Assembly: GCA_965276835.1 (NCBI GenBank) | Contig: OZ255631.1 | Span: 4,836,001 to 4,900,000, forward strand | Direction of reading: 5' to 3' | DNA from: BOG-932 sp965276835 | GTDB lineage: Bacteria > Pseudomonadota > Alphaproteobacteria > BOG-932 > Roseiterribacteraceae | Length of the DNA: 64,000 nt | Shown here: positions 32,238-40,166 of the stretch, one piece after another | How positions within the stretch are numbered: the first letter of the stretch is position 1 | Layout: each line of letters starts with the position of its first letter | Translations under genes and position numbers: made by a program | Notes under the pieces: generated by a model | Database searches by the model: none | Seen by the model: only the letters and a program-made list of their open reading frames with translations | Told to the model about the DNA's origin: nothing

Positions 32238-33005
32238 TTGGGCACGATCCTGATCACCGGTGCATCGAGCGGTCTGGGCGCGGAGTTGGCCCGCGCCTAC
32301 GCACACCCTGGTGTCATATTGGGTTTGATCGGCCGAAGCGAGGCCAAGCTCAAGGACGTCGCGCAGAACTGCCGGGATGCTGGCGCCACTGTTGAGTTTG
32401 CTGCGATGGATGTCGCGGACGCCGACCAATTGCCGGCGTGGATCGACGCGTTTGAAAATCGCAACGCGGTCGATCTGGTCATCGCCAACGCCGGGACGTC
32501 GGGTGGCCCGGCGCCGGGATCGGCGGCCGAGGGCCTGGAACTGGCGACGCGGCAAGTCCGCACCAACCTTCTTGGCGTTATGAATACGGTCGAACCGTTG
32601 CTGCCCTATTTCCTTGCCAGGCGGGCGGGACGCGTGGTCGTCGTTTCGTCCATCGCGGGTTATCGCGGCCTTCCCTACAGCCCGGCCTACAGCGCCAGCA
32701 AAGCCGGTGTCAGGGCTTATGGCGAGGCGATCCGTGCGATGCTCGGGCCGCACGGGATTTCCGTCACCGTCGTATGTCCGGGCTTCTTTTCCTCTCCGAT
32801 GACCGACCGTTTCAAGGGCGGGACGCCGTTCCTGTTCACATTGAAGCAGGCGACGGCAATCGTGAAGCGCGGGATCGACCGGCGGGCGTCTCGCGTAGCG
32901 TTTCCATCTATTCTGGTTCTGGGACTTCGGCTGGCGGACCTTATCCCGGCTGTCTTCGGGGATGCGATCATGCGCGCCAACCGCTTCCACATCGTGTCGG
33001 GCTGA
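32238..33005 (+). CDS. Short-chain dehydrogenase/reductase of the capsule-like block
   Basis: A 255-residue classical SDR with TILITGASSGLGAELARAY, NAGTSGG, and SSIAGYRGLPYSPAYSASKAG holding the catalytic serine, tyrosine and lysine. The tail (from about residue 200) has a further hydrophobic stretch, which suggests membrane association. The start is TTG at 32238. It lies between kpsS and an LTA-synthase-like gene and probably modifies a sugar or lipid in the same path, but the substrate is unknown. Confidence 0.85.
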   Translation: MGTILITGASSGLGAELARAYAHPGVILGLIGRSEAKLKDVAQNCRDAGATVEFAAMDVADADQLPAWIDAFENRNAVDLVIANAGTSGGPAPGSAAEGLELATRQVRTNLLGVMNTVEPLLPYFLARRAGRVVVVSSIAGYRGLPYSPAYSASKAGVRAYGEAIRAMLGPHGISVTVVCPGFFSSPMTDRFKGGTPFLFTLKQATAIVKRGIDRRASRVAFPSILVLGLRLADLIPAVFGDAIMRANRFHIVSG

Positions 33006-33016
33006 CGGGGGCGGCG

Positions 33017-34564
33017 ATGCCGTTGATGCATCTACTCATCGGAACGGCGCTTGCACTGCTGGGCTGGTATCTCCCGCGCGTGGTCGCGCAAACCCGGTTC
33101 CGCTGGGACATGGCGCTGGCCGCCGATCTGGCGCCGACGATCATCGGTTTCGCCGTCTTCACCGCACTCACCGCGCGGCCGGTTTTCGCCGGAATTCTTT
33201 GCCTTGCCCTGATGGGCGGTTTTGCCTTCACAGATCTGATCAAGCGCGCGACGTTGCGCGAGCCCGCCGTCTTTTCCGACATATCCGAACTGCGCGAGCT
33301 CATTCGCCACCCCGACCTCTATCTGCCGTTCGCCGGGCCCTGGCGCGTTATCCTCGTCGCGCTGCTCGTGTTCGTGTTGTTTGTGGTGGCTTTTATTTGG
33401 GACCAACCGATTTGGCAGTTGACCGCGATACGCGTGGCCGCTGTAGCGACCGTTGTAGGGAGCATCGGCTGGGCGATCCATGGCCCCTATATCGGCCGCA
33501 CCGCACAGGCGTTTCGACGCCTGTCCCCAACGGGAGAGCCGTTCGTCGACGCCGCCACCTTGGGGCCGTCGGCGATCCAGTTCACCTACAGCTTCATCGC
33601 CCGGGCCGAACGTCCGGCCCGCCAGGCCGCGGCTGCCCGTTCGGCGCCGGCCACACTCGTCCGTCGGTCACCCAATGCGACTCCGGTCGTCCTGGTGCAG
33701 TCCGAGTCGTTCTTCGACTTTCGGCGTCTTCATCCGGGGATCGCACCTGACCTCTTGCCCAATTTCGACGCCTGCCGGCGTTCTGGGGTGCAATCCGGCC
33801 TGCTCAGCGTTCCGGCCTGGGGCGCCAATACGATACGCTCCGAATTCGCCGTCTTGACCGGGATGTCGGACGAGGCGAGCGGCTTCGATCGCTTTAACCC
33901 GTATTTCGCCCTTGCGCGCACCAAATTGCCGTCGCTCGCTTCCCGGTTGCGGGCCGAGGGTTACCGGACGATCTGCCTGCATCCGTTCGACCGGACCTTC
34001 TATGGGCGCGACCAGGTGATGCTCAATCTCGGCTTCGATACATTCATCGGCGACGAAGCATTCAAGGGTGCACCGCGAAGCAACGGCTATATTTCCGATG
34101 CGGCGGCCGGTGCGGTCGCATTCGATATTTTACGCGAAGAGGGTCCCAGCGTTTTCGTCTTTATCGTCACGATGGAGAATCACGGGCCTTGGGAGCCGCT
34201 GCGCGGTCAGATGACGGCGATGGATGCGTTGGCGAAGGTTCCGGATGTTCCGGAGAAAGCGTCTCTTGCCCGCTTCATCGAAGGCGCCAGGAACGCCGAT
34301 GCGATGTTGGGTTCGCTGACCGCTGAACTCGGGCGCTTGGACAGGCCGGGCCTATGCGCGTTCTACGGCGACCACCTGCCCAGTTTTCCAGCGGCGTTTC
34401 CGGCGCTCGATTTTCACGATACCACCAGCGACTACGTGATTTGGCATGGCGATCGCGGCCCAGGCTTGCGGCGGGACATTGCTGCCCATGACCTATCTGC
34501 TGCCATTCTGAGTGCGCTGACCGTCCAGCCGGCGCTGGCCGCGCGGGGCGCCGAGGCGTCCTAG
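33017..34564 (+). CDS. LTA-synthase-like membrane sulfatase/phosphoglycerol transferase
   Basis: A 515-residue protein with five N-terminal membrane helices (to about residue 155) and an extracytoplasmic alkaline-phosphatase-superfamily domain. E230 in VVLVQSESFFDF, the nucleophile candidate T272 in GANTIRSEF, H389 in VTMENHGPW, and D452/H453 in YGDHLPS match the metal and nucleophile positions of LtaS and MdoB. Such enzymes move phosphoglycerol or phosphoethanolamine from phospholipid to a glycan. With KpsC and KpsS upstream, decoration of a surface polysaccharide is likely. ATG 33017 was chosen as the start closest to the first helix. Confidence 0.85.
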   Translation: MPLMHLLIGTALALLGWYLPRVVAQTRFRWDMALAADLAPTIIGFAVFTALTARPVFAGILCLALMGGFAFTDLIKRATLREPAVFSDISELRELIRHPDLYLPFAGPWRVILVALLVFVLFVVAFIWDQPIWQLTAIRVAAVATVVGSIGWAIHGPYIGRTAQAFRRLSPTGEPFVDAATLGPSAIQFTYSFIARAERPARQAAAARSAPATLVRRSPNATPVVLVQSESFFDFRRLHPGIAPDLLPNFDACRRSGVQSGLLSVPAWGANTIRSEFAVLTGMSDEASGFDRFNPYFALARTKLPSLASRLRAEGYRTICLHPFDRTFYGRDQVMLNLGFDTFIGDEAFKGAPRSNGYISDAAAGAVAFDILREEGPSVFVFIVTMENHGPWEPLRGQMTAMDALAKVPDVPEKASLARFIEGARNADAMLGSLTAELGRLDRPGLCAFYGDHLPSFPAAFPALDFHDTTSDYVIWHGDRGPGLRRDIAAHDLSAAILSALTVQPALAARGAEAS

Positions 34565-34565
34565 C

Positions 34566-34598
34566 AAAGAAAAAGGGCCGGCCCGATAAGGCCGACCC
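34566..34598 (-). terminator. Intrinsic terminator of the YXWGXW gene
   Basis: On the minus strand GGGTCGGCC pairs with GGCCGGCCC (one mismatch) around a TTATCG loop and is followed by TTTTTCTTT. It lies 70 bp past the stop of the minus-strand gene ending at 34668. The plus-strand side lacks a U-run, so it acts in one direction. Confidence 0.8.
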
Positions 34599-34667
34599 CA
34601 TTCCGTATCGCTAGCAACCCGATAAGCGCGCTGCCCGCGACCTCATGAGAGGCCGCAGGCATACTGG

Positions 34668-35912
34668 CTATTGATGCTCGGGCTTCTTCTCGCCGCCGGC
34701 CTGACGGGCCGCCGGATGAGGGGCGGCCGCACGGGGAGCTGCCGCAGGATGCGGAGCCGCCCCCGGATGCTGAGCGGCCGCACGCGGCGGCTTGGGTGCC
34801 GCACCGTCGGGACGCGCTGCCGGAGCGTGACGCTGAGCGCCCGGAGCCTTGGGCGTCCGCGCCTTCGCGGCCGGGCGCTCCGCGCCGGGCTCTTTCGCGC
34901 CGGCGTTGGCACCGGCATCTGCACCGGCCCGCGCTGTTGCGCCGGCCCGTGCCTTGCCGCCTGCCTTGGCTCCGGCCTTCGGCTCGTCGCTGCCGGCCTT
35001 TTCCTTGGCAGTCGCGTCGCGCTTTTCCTTGGCGACCTCGCCCGGCTTTTCCTTGGCGCCGGCTTTCGGCTCATTGCCGCCAGCCTTTTCCTTGGCGGCC
35101 GCGTCGCGTTTTTCCTTGGCAACTTCGCCCGGCTTTTCCTGTGCGCCGGCCTTGGCGGCCTCGCCGGGCTTTTCATTGCCTTCGGCTTTGGCCGGCACGA
35201 CTGCCGCGCCTTTGAAGTCGCCCGGCTTTGCCGTTGCGGCAACCGCAGGCCGGCCATGGTTTGCCGATGCACGGAACTGCGGATCGGCTTTTGCCGCCTC
35301 GCGGTTGTGAAGCTGATCGGCCGTCGGTTCGACGTGCGGGCCGCGTGCCGCCGCTTCCTCTTCCGCATTGGCGCGGGCTTGCACGCCGCCGGCGCCGCCA
35401 TTGAAGCTGGTCCGGTTGATGGTCGTATTGTTGACCACCGTCTTGTTATAGACGTTCGTGATGTGCGTGTTGCCGAAGTTGTTCACGGCGCTGTTATATC
35501 GGAACGCGCCGCCTTCCCAACGTCCGCCTTCGAAGCCGTTGCCACCATAGCCGAAGCCATAGTTAATGCCGCCGTAGAAGCCGACATGTTCGCCCCAATA
35601 GCCGGAATGGAATCCATAGGCTCCGCCAGCGAAACCCCAGTAAGGCGGGGTCCACAGCAAGCCGGCACGCGGCGGACGCACCCAGGTGCCCGGCACCCAG
35701 TAATAGCCGCCGACCGCCTCATAATGCCAATAGCCCGGCGTCCAGATAAAGCCTGGCTCGGGAATGGGGGGTTGAACGTACACGGGCAGGGCAGGCGGGG
35801 CGAAGCCCACGGTAATGCCGATGCCGATTTGTGCGGACGCGGGCCCCGCAGGAAGAGCGGCCACTCCGGCCAAACCTAGGATAACCGGTAGAACGTAGGG
35901 TGATAAACGCAT
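34668..35912 (-). CDS. Exported YXWGXW-repeat protein with a low-complexity tail
   Basis: A 414-residue protein. The signal peptide (MRLSPYVLPVILGLAG, ending ASA near residue 27) is followed by the YXWGXW signature region, FIWTPGYWHYEAVGGYYWVP, found in many secreted proteobacterial proteins. Then comes an Asn/Thr-rich segment (140-172). From residue 183 on the protein is Ala, Lys, Glu and Pro rich, with two tandem 29-residue units (255-283 and 284-312) that differ at a few positions. The tail resembles wall-binding or intrinsically disordered domains. ATG 35912 has AGGAAAG six bases upstream. Function unknown. A clear terminator follows. Confidence 0.8.
   Translation of the reverse strand: MRLSPYVLPVILGLAGVAALPAGPASAQIGIGITVGFAPPALPVYVQPPIPEPGFIWTPGYWHYEAVGGYYWVPGTWVRPPRAGLLWTPPYWGFAGGAYGFHSGYWGEHVGFYGGINYGFGYGGNGFEGGRWEGGAFRYNSAVNNFGNTHITNVYNKTVVNNTTINRTSFNGGAGGVQARANAEEEAAARGPHVEPTADQLHNREAAKADPQFRASANHGRPAVAATAKPGDFKGAAVVPAKAEGNEKPGEAAKAGAQEKPGEVAKEKRDAAAKEKAGGNEPKAGAKEKPGEVAKEKRDATAKEKAGSDEPKAGAKAGGKARAGATARAGADAGANAGAKEPGAERPAAKARTPKAPGAQRHAPAARPDGAAPKPPRAAAQHPGAAPHPAAAPRAAAPHPAARQAGGEKKPEHQ
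34977..35150 (-). repeat. Two tandem 87-bp units in the YXWGXW gene
   Basis: The units encode AGAxEKPGEVAKEKRDAxAK followed by EKAGxxEPK, with changes at a few residues only. Equal length in whole codons points to expansion by slippage or unequal recombination. Confidence 0.75.
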
Positions 35913-36103
35913 TTTTTCTTTCCTCGTAGCTGACCAGCCTCCTAAAGGCAGGAGGATTACTGGGATATACGGCCGGGGCGGATGATTTCCATCTTTCCGC
36001 TGCATTAAATCTCCGTAATCTGTCTGTTTGTTCCGTGGAATGCGTGCCTATGGTGAAGTTTCGGCGAATGGTCGATGCTCGGCTCGTCAGACGGGAGGAT
36101 TGA

Positions 36104-37834
36104 ATGATCGTTGAATTCGATATCGTCATTCGCGGTGGAACGGTGATCGACGGCTCGGGTGCCGTTCCCTATGCCGCCGATGTGGCAATCAAGGACGGCA
36201 AGATCGCCGCCGTTGGTGCGGTTGCCGGCAAGGGCGCCGAAGAGATTTCGGCTGCGGGTCTGATCGTCACCCCCGGCTTTGTCGATATCCACACCCACTA
36301 TGACGGCCAGGTCACCTGGGAAAACCGGCTGGCGCCGTCTTCGCTCCATGGAGTCACAACAGTATTGATGGGCAATTGCGGCGTGGGCTTCGCGCCCTGC
36401 AAGCCGGAGCATCGGGCGATGCTGGTCAAGGTGATGGAGGGGGTGGAGGACATCCCCGAAGTCGTGATGACCGAGGGTGTGCCGTGGAACTGGGAAAGCT
36501 TTCCCGACTATCTCGACGCGCTGGACAAGCGCGAGGCGGATATCGATTTCGCCGCGCAGATCGCGCACGGGCCGGTGCGCGTCAACGTGATGGGACAGCG
36601 TGGTGCCGACCGCGAGCCGCCGACTGAGGCGGACATGGCGGAGATGAGCCGCATCGTGGCCGAGGCAGTGAAGGCCGGCGCAATCGGCGTCACCACCTCC
36701 CGCTCAATGGCGCACCGCGCGGTCGACGGCACGCTGGCGCCGACCGTAACGTCGGAGGAACAGGAACTGCTGGCGTTAGCCGAAGGTTTGCGCCAGGCCG
36801 GCGGCGGCGTATTCCAGATTATTCCCGGCGTCCATGAAGGACGCGATCCGGTTGTTGAGATGGCGATGATGCGCCGGCTGATCGAGCGTTCCGGGCGGCC
36901 GCTGTCCTTCTCGCTGATGCAGACGGGGCAATTTCCCGACGCCATGCCATTGACGTTGGACCTGTTGGGACAGGCGACAGGCGAAGGTGTGCCGATCAAA
37001 GCCCAAGTCTTTCCACGCGGCGTTGGTGTCATGCTCGGGCTGGACCTGTCTTTCCATCCCTTTCGCTTCAATCCCAGCTACCGCGCCATCGAAAACTTGC
37101 TTTTGCCTGAGCGGGTAGCCGCGATGCGCGATCCGCGACTCAAGTCGCGCCTGCTTTCCGAATCGCCGGTCCACGAGAACCCGATCCACGTCTGGTTCGC
37201 CAGCCAGGATGCCGACATGTACCCACTGGGTGACCCGCCGGATTACGAACCGAGTCCGGACGACAAGGTTGGCGCCCGCGCGGCGCGGGCCGGCGTGTCG
37301 CCGCGCGAATTCATCTATGACCTGATGCTGGAATCGGACGGCAAGGCGATCTTCCTACTGCCCGCCGCGAACTTCGTCGGTAACACGCTGGAGCCGGTGC
37401 GCACGATGATCGAACATCCCGATGCACTGATCGCATTGGGCGACGGCGGGGCGCATTACGGGATGATCTGCGATTCCAGCTTTCCCACCACCTTGCTCGC
37501 CTATTGGACCCGCGACCGCGCGAGAGGGCCGCGCCTCGCCCTGCCGCGTGCCGTCAACGCCCTGACCCGCGCCAACGCGCTGGCTGTCGGCCTAACGGAC
37601 CGAGGGTTGATCGCGCGAGGTATGAAGGCGGACATCAACGTGATCGATTACGACCGCTTGACCCTGCACCCACCCCATGTGGTTGCCGATCTGCCGGCGG
37701 GTGGGAAACGCATGATCCAGGATGCCGACGGTTATGCGGTCACCATCGTCAGCGGCGTCGTCACCTATCGCGCCGGGATTCCGACGGGCGCGTTGCCGGG
37801 CCGGCTGGTCAGAGGCGGGGCCTATAACCGTTAG
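36104..37834 (+). CDS. N-acyl-D-amino-acid deacylase-like amidohydrolase
   Basis: A 576-residue amidohydrolase-superfamily protein. FDIVIRGGTVIDGSG forms the N-terminal beta-sandwich strand, followed by the metal site GFVDIHTHYDGQVTWE, and MGNCGVGFAPCKPE, the cysteine-containing block of D-aminoacylases. Later ALGDGGAHYGMICDSS near residue 445 supplies the catalytic aspartate. The family hydrolyses N-acyl-D-amino acids or related amides; the substrate here is not known. It overlaps the monooxygenase gene tail to tail by four bases. The minus-strand YXWGXW gene starts about 190 bp upstream. Confidence 0.88.
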   Translation: MIVEFDIVIRGGTVIDGSGAVPYAADVAIKDGKIAAVGAVAGKGAEEISAAGLIVTPGFVDIHTHYDGQVTWENRLAPSSLHGVTTVLMGNCGVGFAPCKPEHRAMLVKVMEGVEDIPEVVMTEGVPWNWESFPDYLDALDKREADIDFAAQIAHGPVRVNVMGQRGADREPPTEADMAEMSRIVAEAVKAGAIGVTTSRSMAHRAVDGTLAPTVTSEEQELLALAEGLRQAGGGVFQIIPGVHEGRDPVVEMAMMRRLIERSGRPLSFSLMQTGQFPDAMPLTLDLLGQATGEGVPIKAQVFPRGVGVMLGLDLSFHPFRFNPSYRAIENLLLPERVAAMRDPRLKSRLLSESPVHENPIHVWFASQDADMYPLGDPPDYEPSPDDKVGARAARAGVSPREFIYDLMLESDGKAIFLLPAANFVGNTLEPVRTMIEHPDALIALGDGGAHYGMICDSSFPTTLLAYWTRDRARGPRLALPRAVNALTRANALAVGLTDRGLIARGMKADINVIDYDRLTLHPPHVVADLPAGGKRMIQDADGYAVTIVSGVVTYRAGIPTGALPGRLVRGGAYNR

Positions 37835-39714
37835 GAAAGCTCCAAATCGTCCCAGTCGACCTGGGTGCACATGCGGTGGAACTCCTGGCTAATCCAGGGG
37901 GCGCTGACCTGCAGGTGGCCGTGTTCGTTGTTGACGTAATAGTTCTTTTCGACGCCGCCTTCCTTTTTCATCAGGATCAGGTCAGCGCCGGCCTTGTCCA
38001 GGTCGGCGTTGTAGCGTTCGTAGGCCTCGCGCTTGACCTCGACGCGCGACAGGCCCTGTTCGACCATTCGCACGATGCACTGCGCGGCATAGGACGCCCA
38101 TACCAGATACCACGCGTGCAGGCCCGTCCCGCCGGACAGCGGCTGCGAGTTCGGGCCGTAGAGCATGAAGAAATTGGGGAATTCCGGTACCATCATGCCG
38201 AGGTAGGCGCGGGGCCCGTCGGCCGCCGTCCACATTTCATGCAGGTCGCGCCCTTTCTTGCCGCTATAGCGTGCCGGCAACAGAAACTTGACGATTTCGA
38301 AGCCTGTCGCGGTGACGATGACGTCGACTTCACGCAGTTTGCCGTCGTCTGTCTCGATGCCGCATGGCGTCAACCGTGCGATCGGATCGGTGACCAATTC
38401 GACATTGTCGCGCGTCAGGGCGCGATACCAGCCATTATCGACTACAGGGCGGCGTGAGAAGGGCGCGTAATCGGGAATAAGGCGTGCGACCAAATCTTCG
38501 CGGCCGCCGGTTTCTGTCTTGATATATTGCGTCAGGAAATCGCGCAGCGCATCGCTCCGCGGGTTCACCTTGCCGCCCTGTGCTTGCCATTCTGCATCCG
38601 CCGTCAGGAAAGCGTGCGTTTCGAACAAGGCGGCGGTTTGCATATAGCGCCACCAGTTCCAATAGCCGGGGAAGTGTTCCAGCAGCCAGGCGATTTCCGG
38701 CTCAAGCGGCTTCCCGTATTTATCGCGCGGGCTGATCCACTGCTGGGTCCGTTGAAAGACATGGACCTGTTCAGCGGTACGGGCGATCGATCCGAGGATT
38801 TGCACACCGGTCGAACCGTTGCCGACGACGGCGACACGCTTTCCCGCAAGGTCGAGGTCGGCCGGCCACATGGACGGATGGACGATTTGCCCTTCGAAGC
38901 TGTCCCGGCCTTCGAATTCCACGACACGGGGATTGGCGAAGAGGCCGGACGCCGAAATGATGACATTGGCTTCGATGGTCTCGACGCCGTTCGGGGTTTC
39001 ATACCGAAGCGTCCAGATGTTGCGCGCTTCATCGAAGGTCGCCTGCTTTACGTCGCTGTCGAAGCGCGTGTTGGCGAACACGCCGTATTTTTGGGACACA
39101 TGGGTCAAGTAGGCGCGAACGTCGTGCCCGCGGCCAAAATACTCATTCCAGCGGTAATTCTTCTCAAAGCTGTATTCATAGATGATCGAGTGGGTATCGA
39201 CCCGCACGTCGGGATAGCGATTGATAGTCCACACGCCGCCCGGCTCGGAGCGGCGCTCCAGCACCGTGTAGGGAACGCCCAGCAATTCGCACTGAACGGC
39301 CGCCGCGATGCCCGAGACTCCGCTGCCGATAATCGCGACCCTGAAACCTTCGGGCAGTTTGGGCTTGCCGTTGGTCCAGCCTGTCACGGTAAAGGGGAAC
39401 GGGCGGAAGGCCGGCAACTCGCGGCGCGCCTCGAATTCCAGATCGCCCATTTCCACGCCGGTGGCCATGTTCATAAGCTTGCGCAGTTCGGGCAAAGGCG
39501 GCTCCGCCGGCGGCTCGGTCGTGGCGTTGTCTTCAAGCCAGGCAACGGCCTTGCGGATCAGCAACTCGCGACCCTCGGGGTCGAGTTTCGCCGCGACCGG
39601 CAGCGCCTGAATTTCCGGATCGCCGGTCTGCTGGAACAGCGCCAGGCGTACTGCGTCAAGATTTGCGAACTCAATGGCGCGCCGCAGGAAGTCGGTATCG
39701 ATAGCTGAATCCAT
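37831..39714 (-). CDS. Baeyer-Villiger-type flavin monooxygenase
   Basis: A 627-residue FAD- and NADPH-dependent enzyme. About 130 helical residues precede the FAD Rossmann motif IIGSGVSGIAAAVQ, as in 4-hydroxyacetophenone monooxygenase. The BVMO fingerprint FEGQIVHPSMWP and the NADPH motif VVGNGSTGVQI are complete, followed by ATGFEIVKFLLP. It converts ketones to esters or lactones; the natural ketone is unknown. No hydrolase for an ester product is adjacent except the convergent amidohydrolase. Confidence 0.92.
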   Translation of the reverse strand: MDSAIDTDFLRRAIEFANLDAVRLALFQQTGDPEIQALPVAAKLDPEGRELLIRKAVAWLEDNATTEPPAEPPLPELRKLMNMATGVEMGDLEFEARRELPAFRPFPFTVTGWTNGKPKLPEGFRVAIIGSGVSGIAAAVQCELLGVPYTVLERRSEPGGVWTINRYPDVRVDTHSIIYEYSFEKNYRWNEYFGRGHDVRAYLTHVSQKYGVFANTRFDSDVKQATFDEARNIWTLRYETPNGVETIEANVIISASGLFANPRVVEFEGRDSFEGQIVHPSMWPADLDLAGKRVAVVGNGSTGVQILGSIARTAEQVHVFQRTQQWISPRDKYGKPLEPEIAWLLEHFPGYWNWWRYMQTAALFETHAFLTADAEWQAQGGKVNPRSDALRDFLTQYIKTETGGREDLVARLIPDYAPFSRRPVVDNGWYRALTRDNVELVTDPIARLTPCGIETDDGKLREVDVIVTATGFEIVKFLLPARYSGKKGRDLHEMWTAADGPRAYLGMMVPEFPNFFMLYGPNSQPLSGGTGLHAWYLVWASYAAQCIVRMVEQGLSRVEVKREAYERYNADLDKAGADLILMKKEGGVEKNYYVNNEHGHLQVSAPWISQEFHRMCTQVDWDDLELS

Positions 39715-40166
39715 GAGAGAGAGGGCCCCTAGGTGTGCTGATAGCTGCCATAAGGCGCTTTGCGCGCGTTAGCTACTCTTTTTGCTGGCGTCAGACATCA
39801 CCATGAACGCCGATCACAAGCAAGCTGTTGCTTGGTTCAGTACAAGCAAAAATATTGATGTCAAACCGAAATTATATTCGTTTGTCTGCGTCGGATATGC
39901 GGCTTAAACCCCTGAGTTACTTGACGAGACTGATAGTCGTTTCGAACAGCGTCTTATTCAGAAACCGCGTGTAATATTTTGGGCATCATTGGCACTCAAT
40001 CTCCTGGCAGCATGTCCGGCATGGTCAGCGTCGCGACATCGTTTTCCATCGACGCCGTTGGCATTGGACGGATTTTCACAGTCGCAATCGTCGGGACTTA
40101 AGGGTCAGCGCCGCTCATCTGGGATTCAGGACGGTCAGCAATCGGCCTGGATGAGGTTGCAGCCGG
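39715..40166. other. Non-coding region between two minus-strand genes
   Basis: About 450 bp. It holds one small inverted repeat, CAAGCAA (39817-39823) and TTGCTTG (39828-39834), near the monooxygenase promoter side, and an AT-rich stretch around 39845-39895. The longest open frame (39989-40183) has no family features or good ribosome site. I see no RNA gene. Confidence 0.4.

Noticed and set aside
34977..35150. CRISPR-like array
   Set aside because: The two 87-bp units are tandem without spacers and are translated as a protein repeat.
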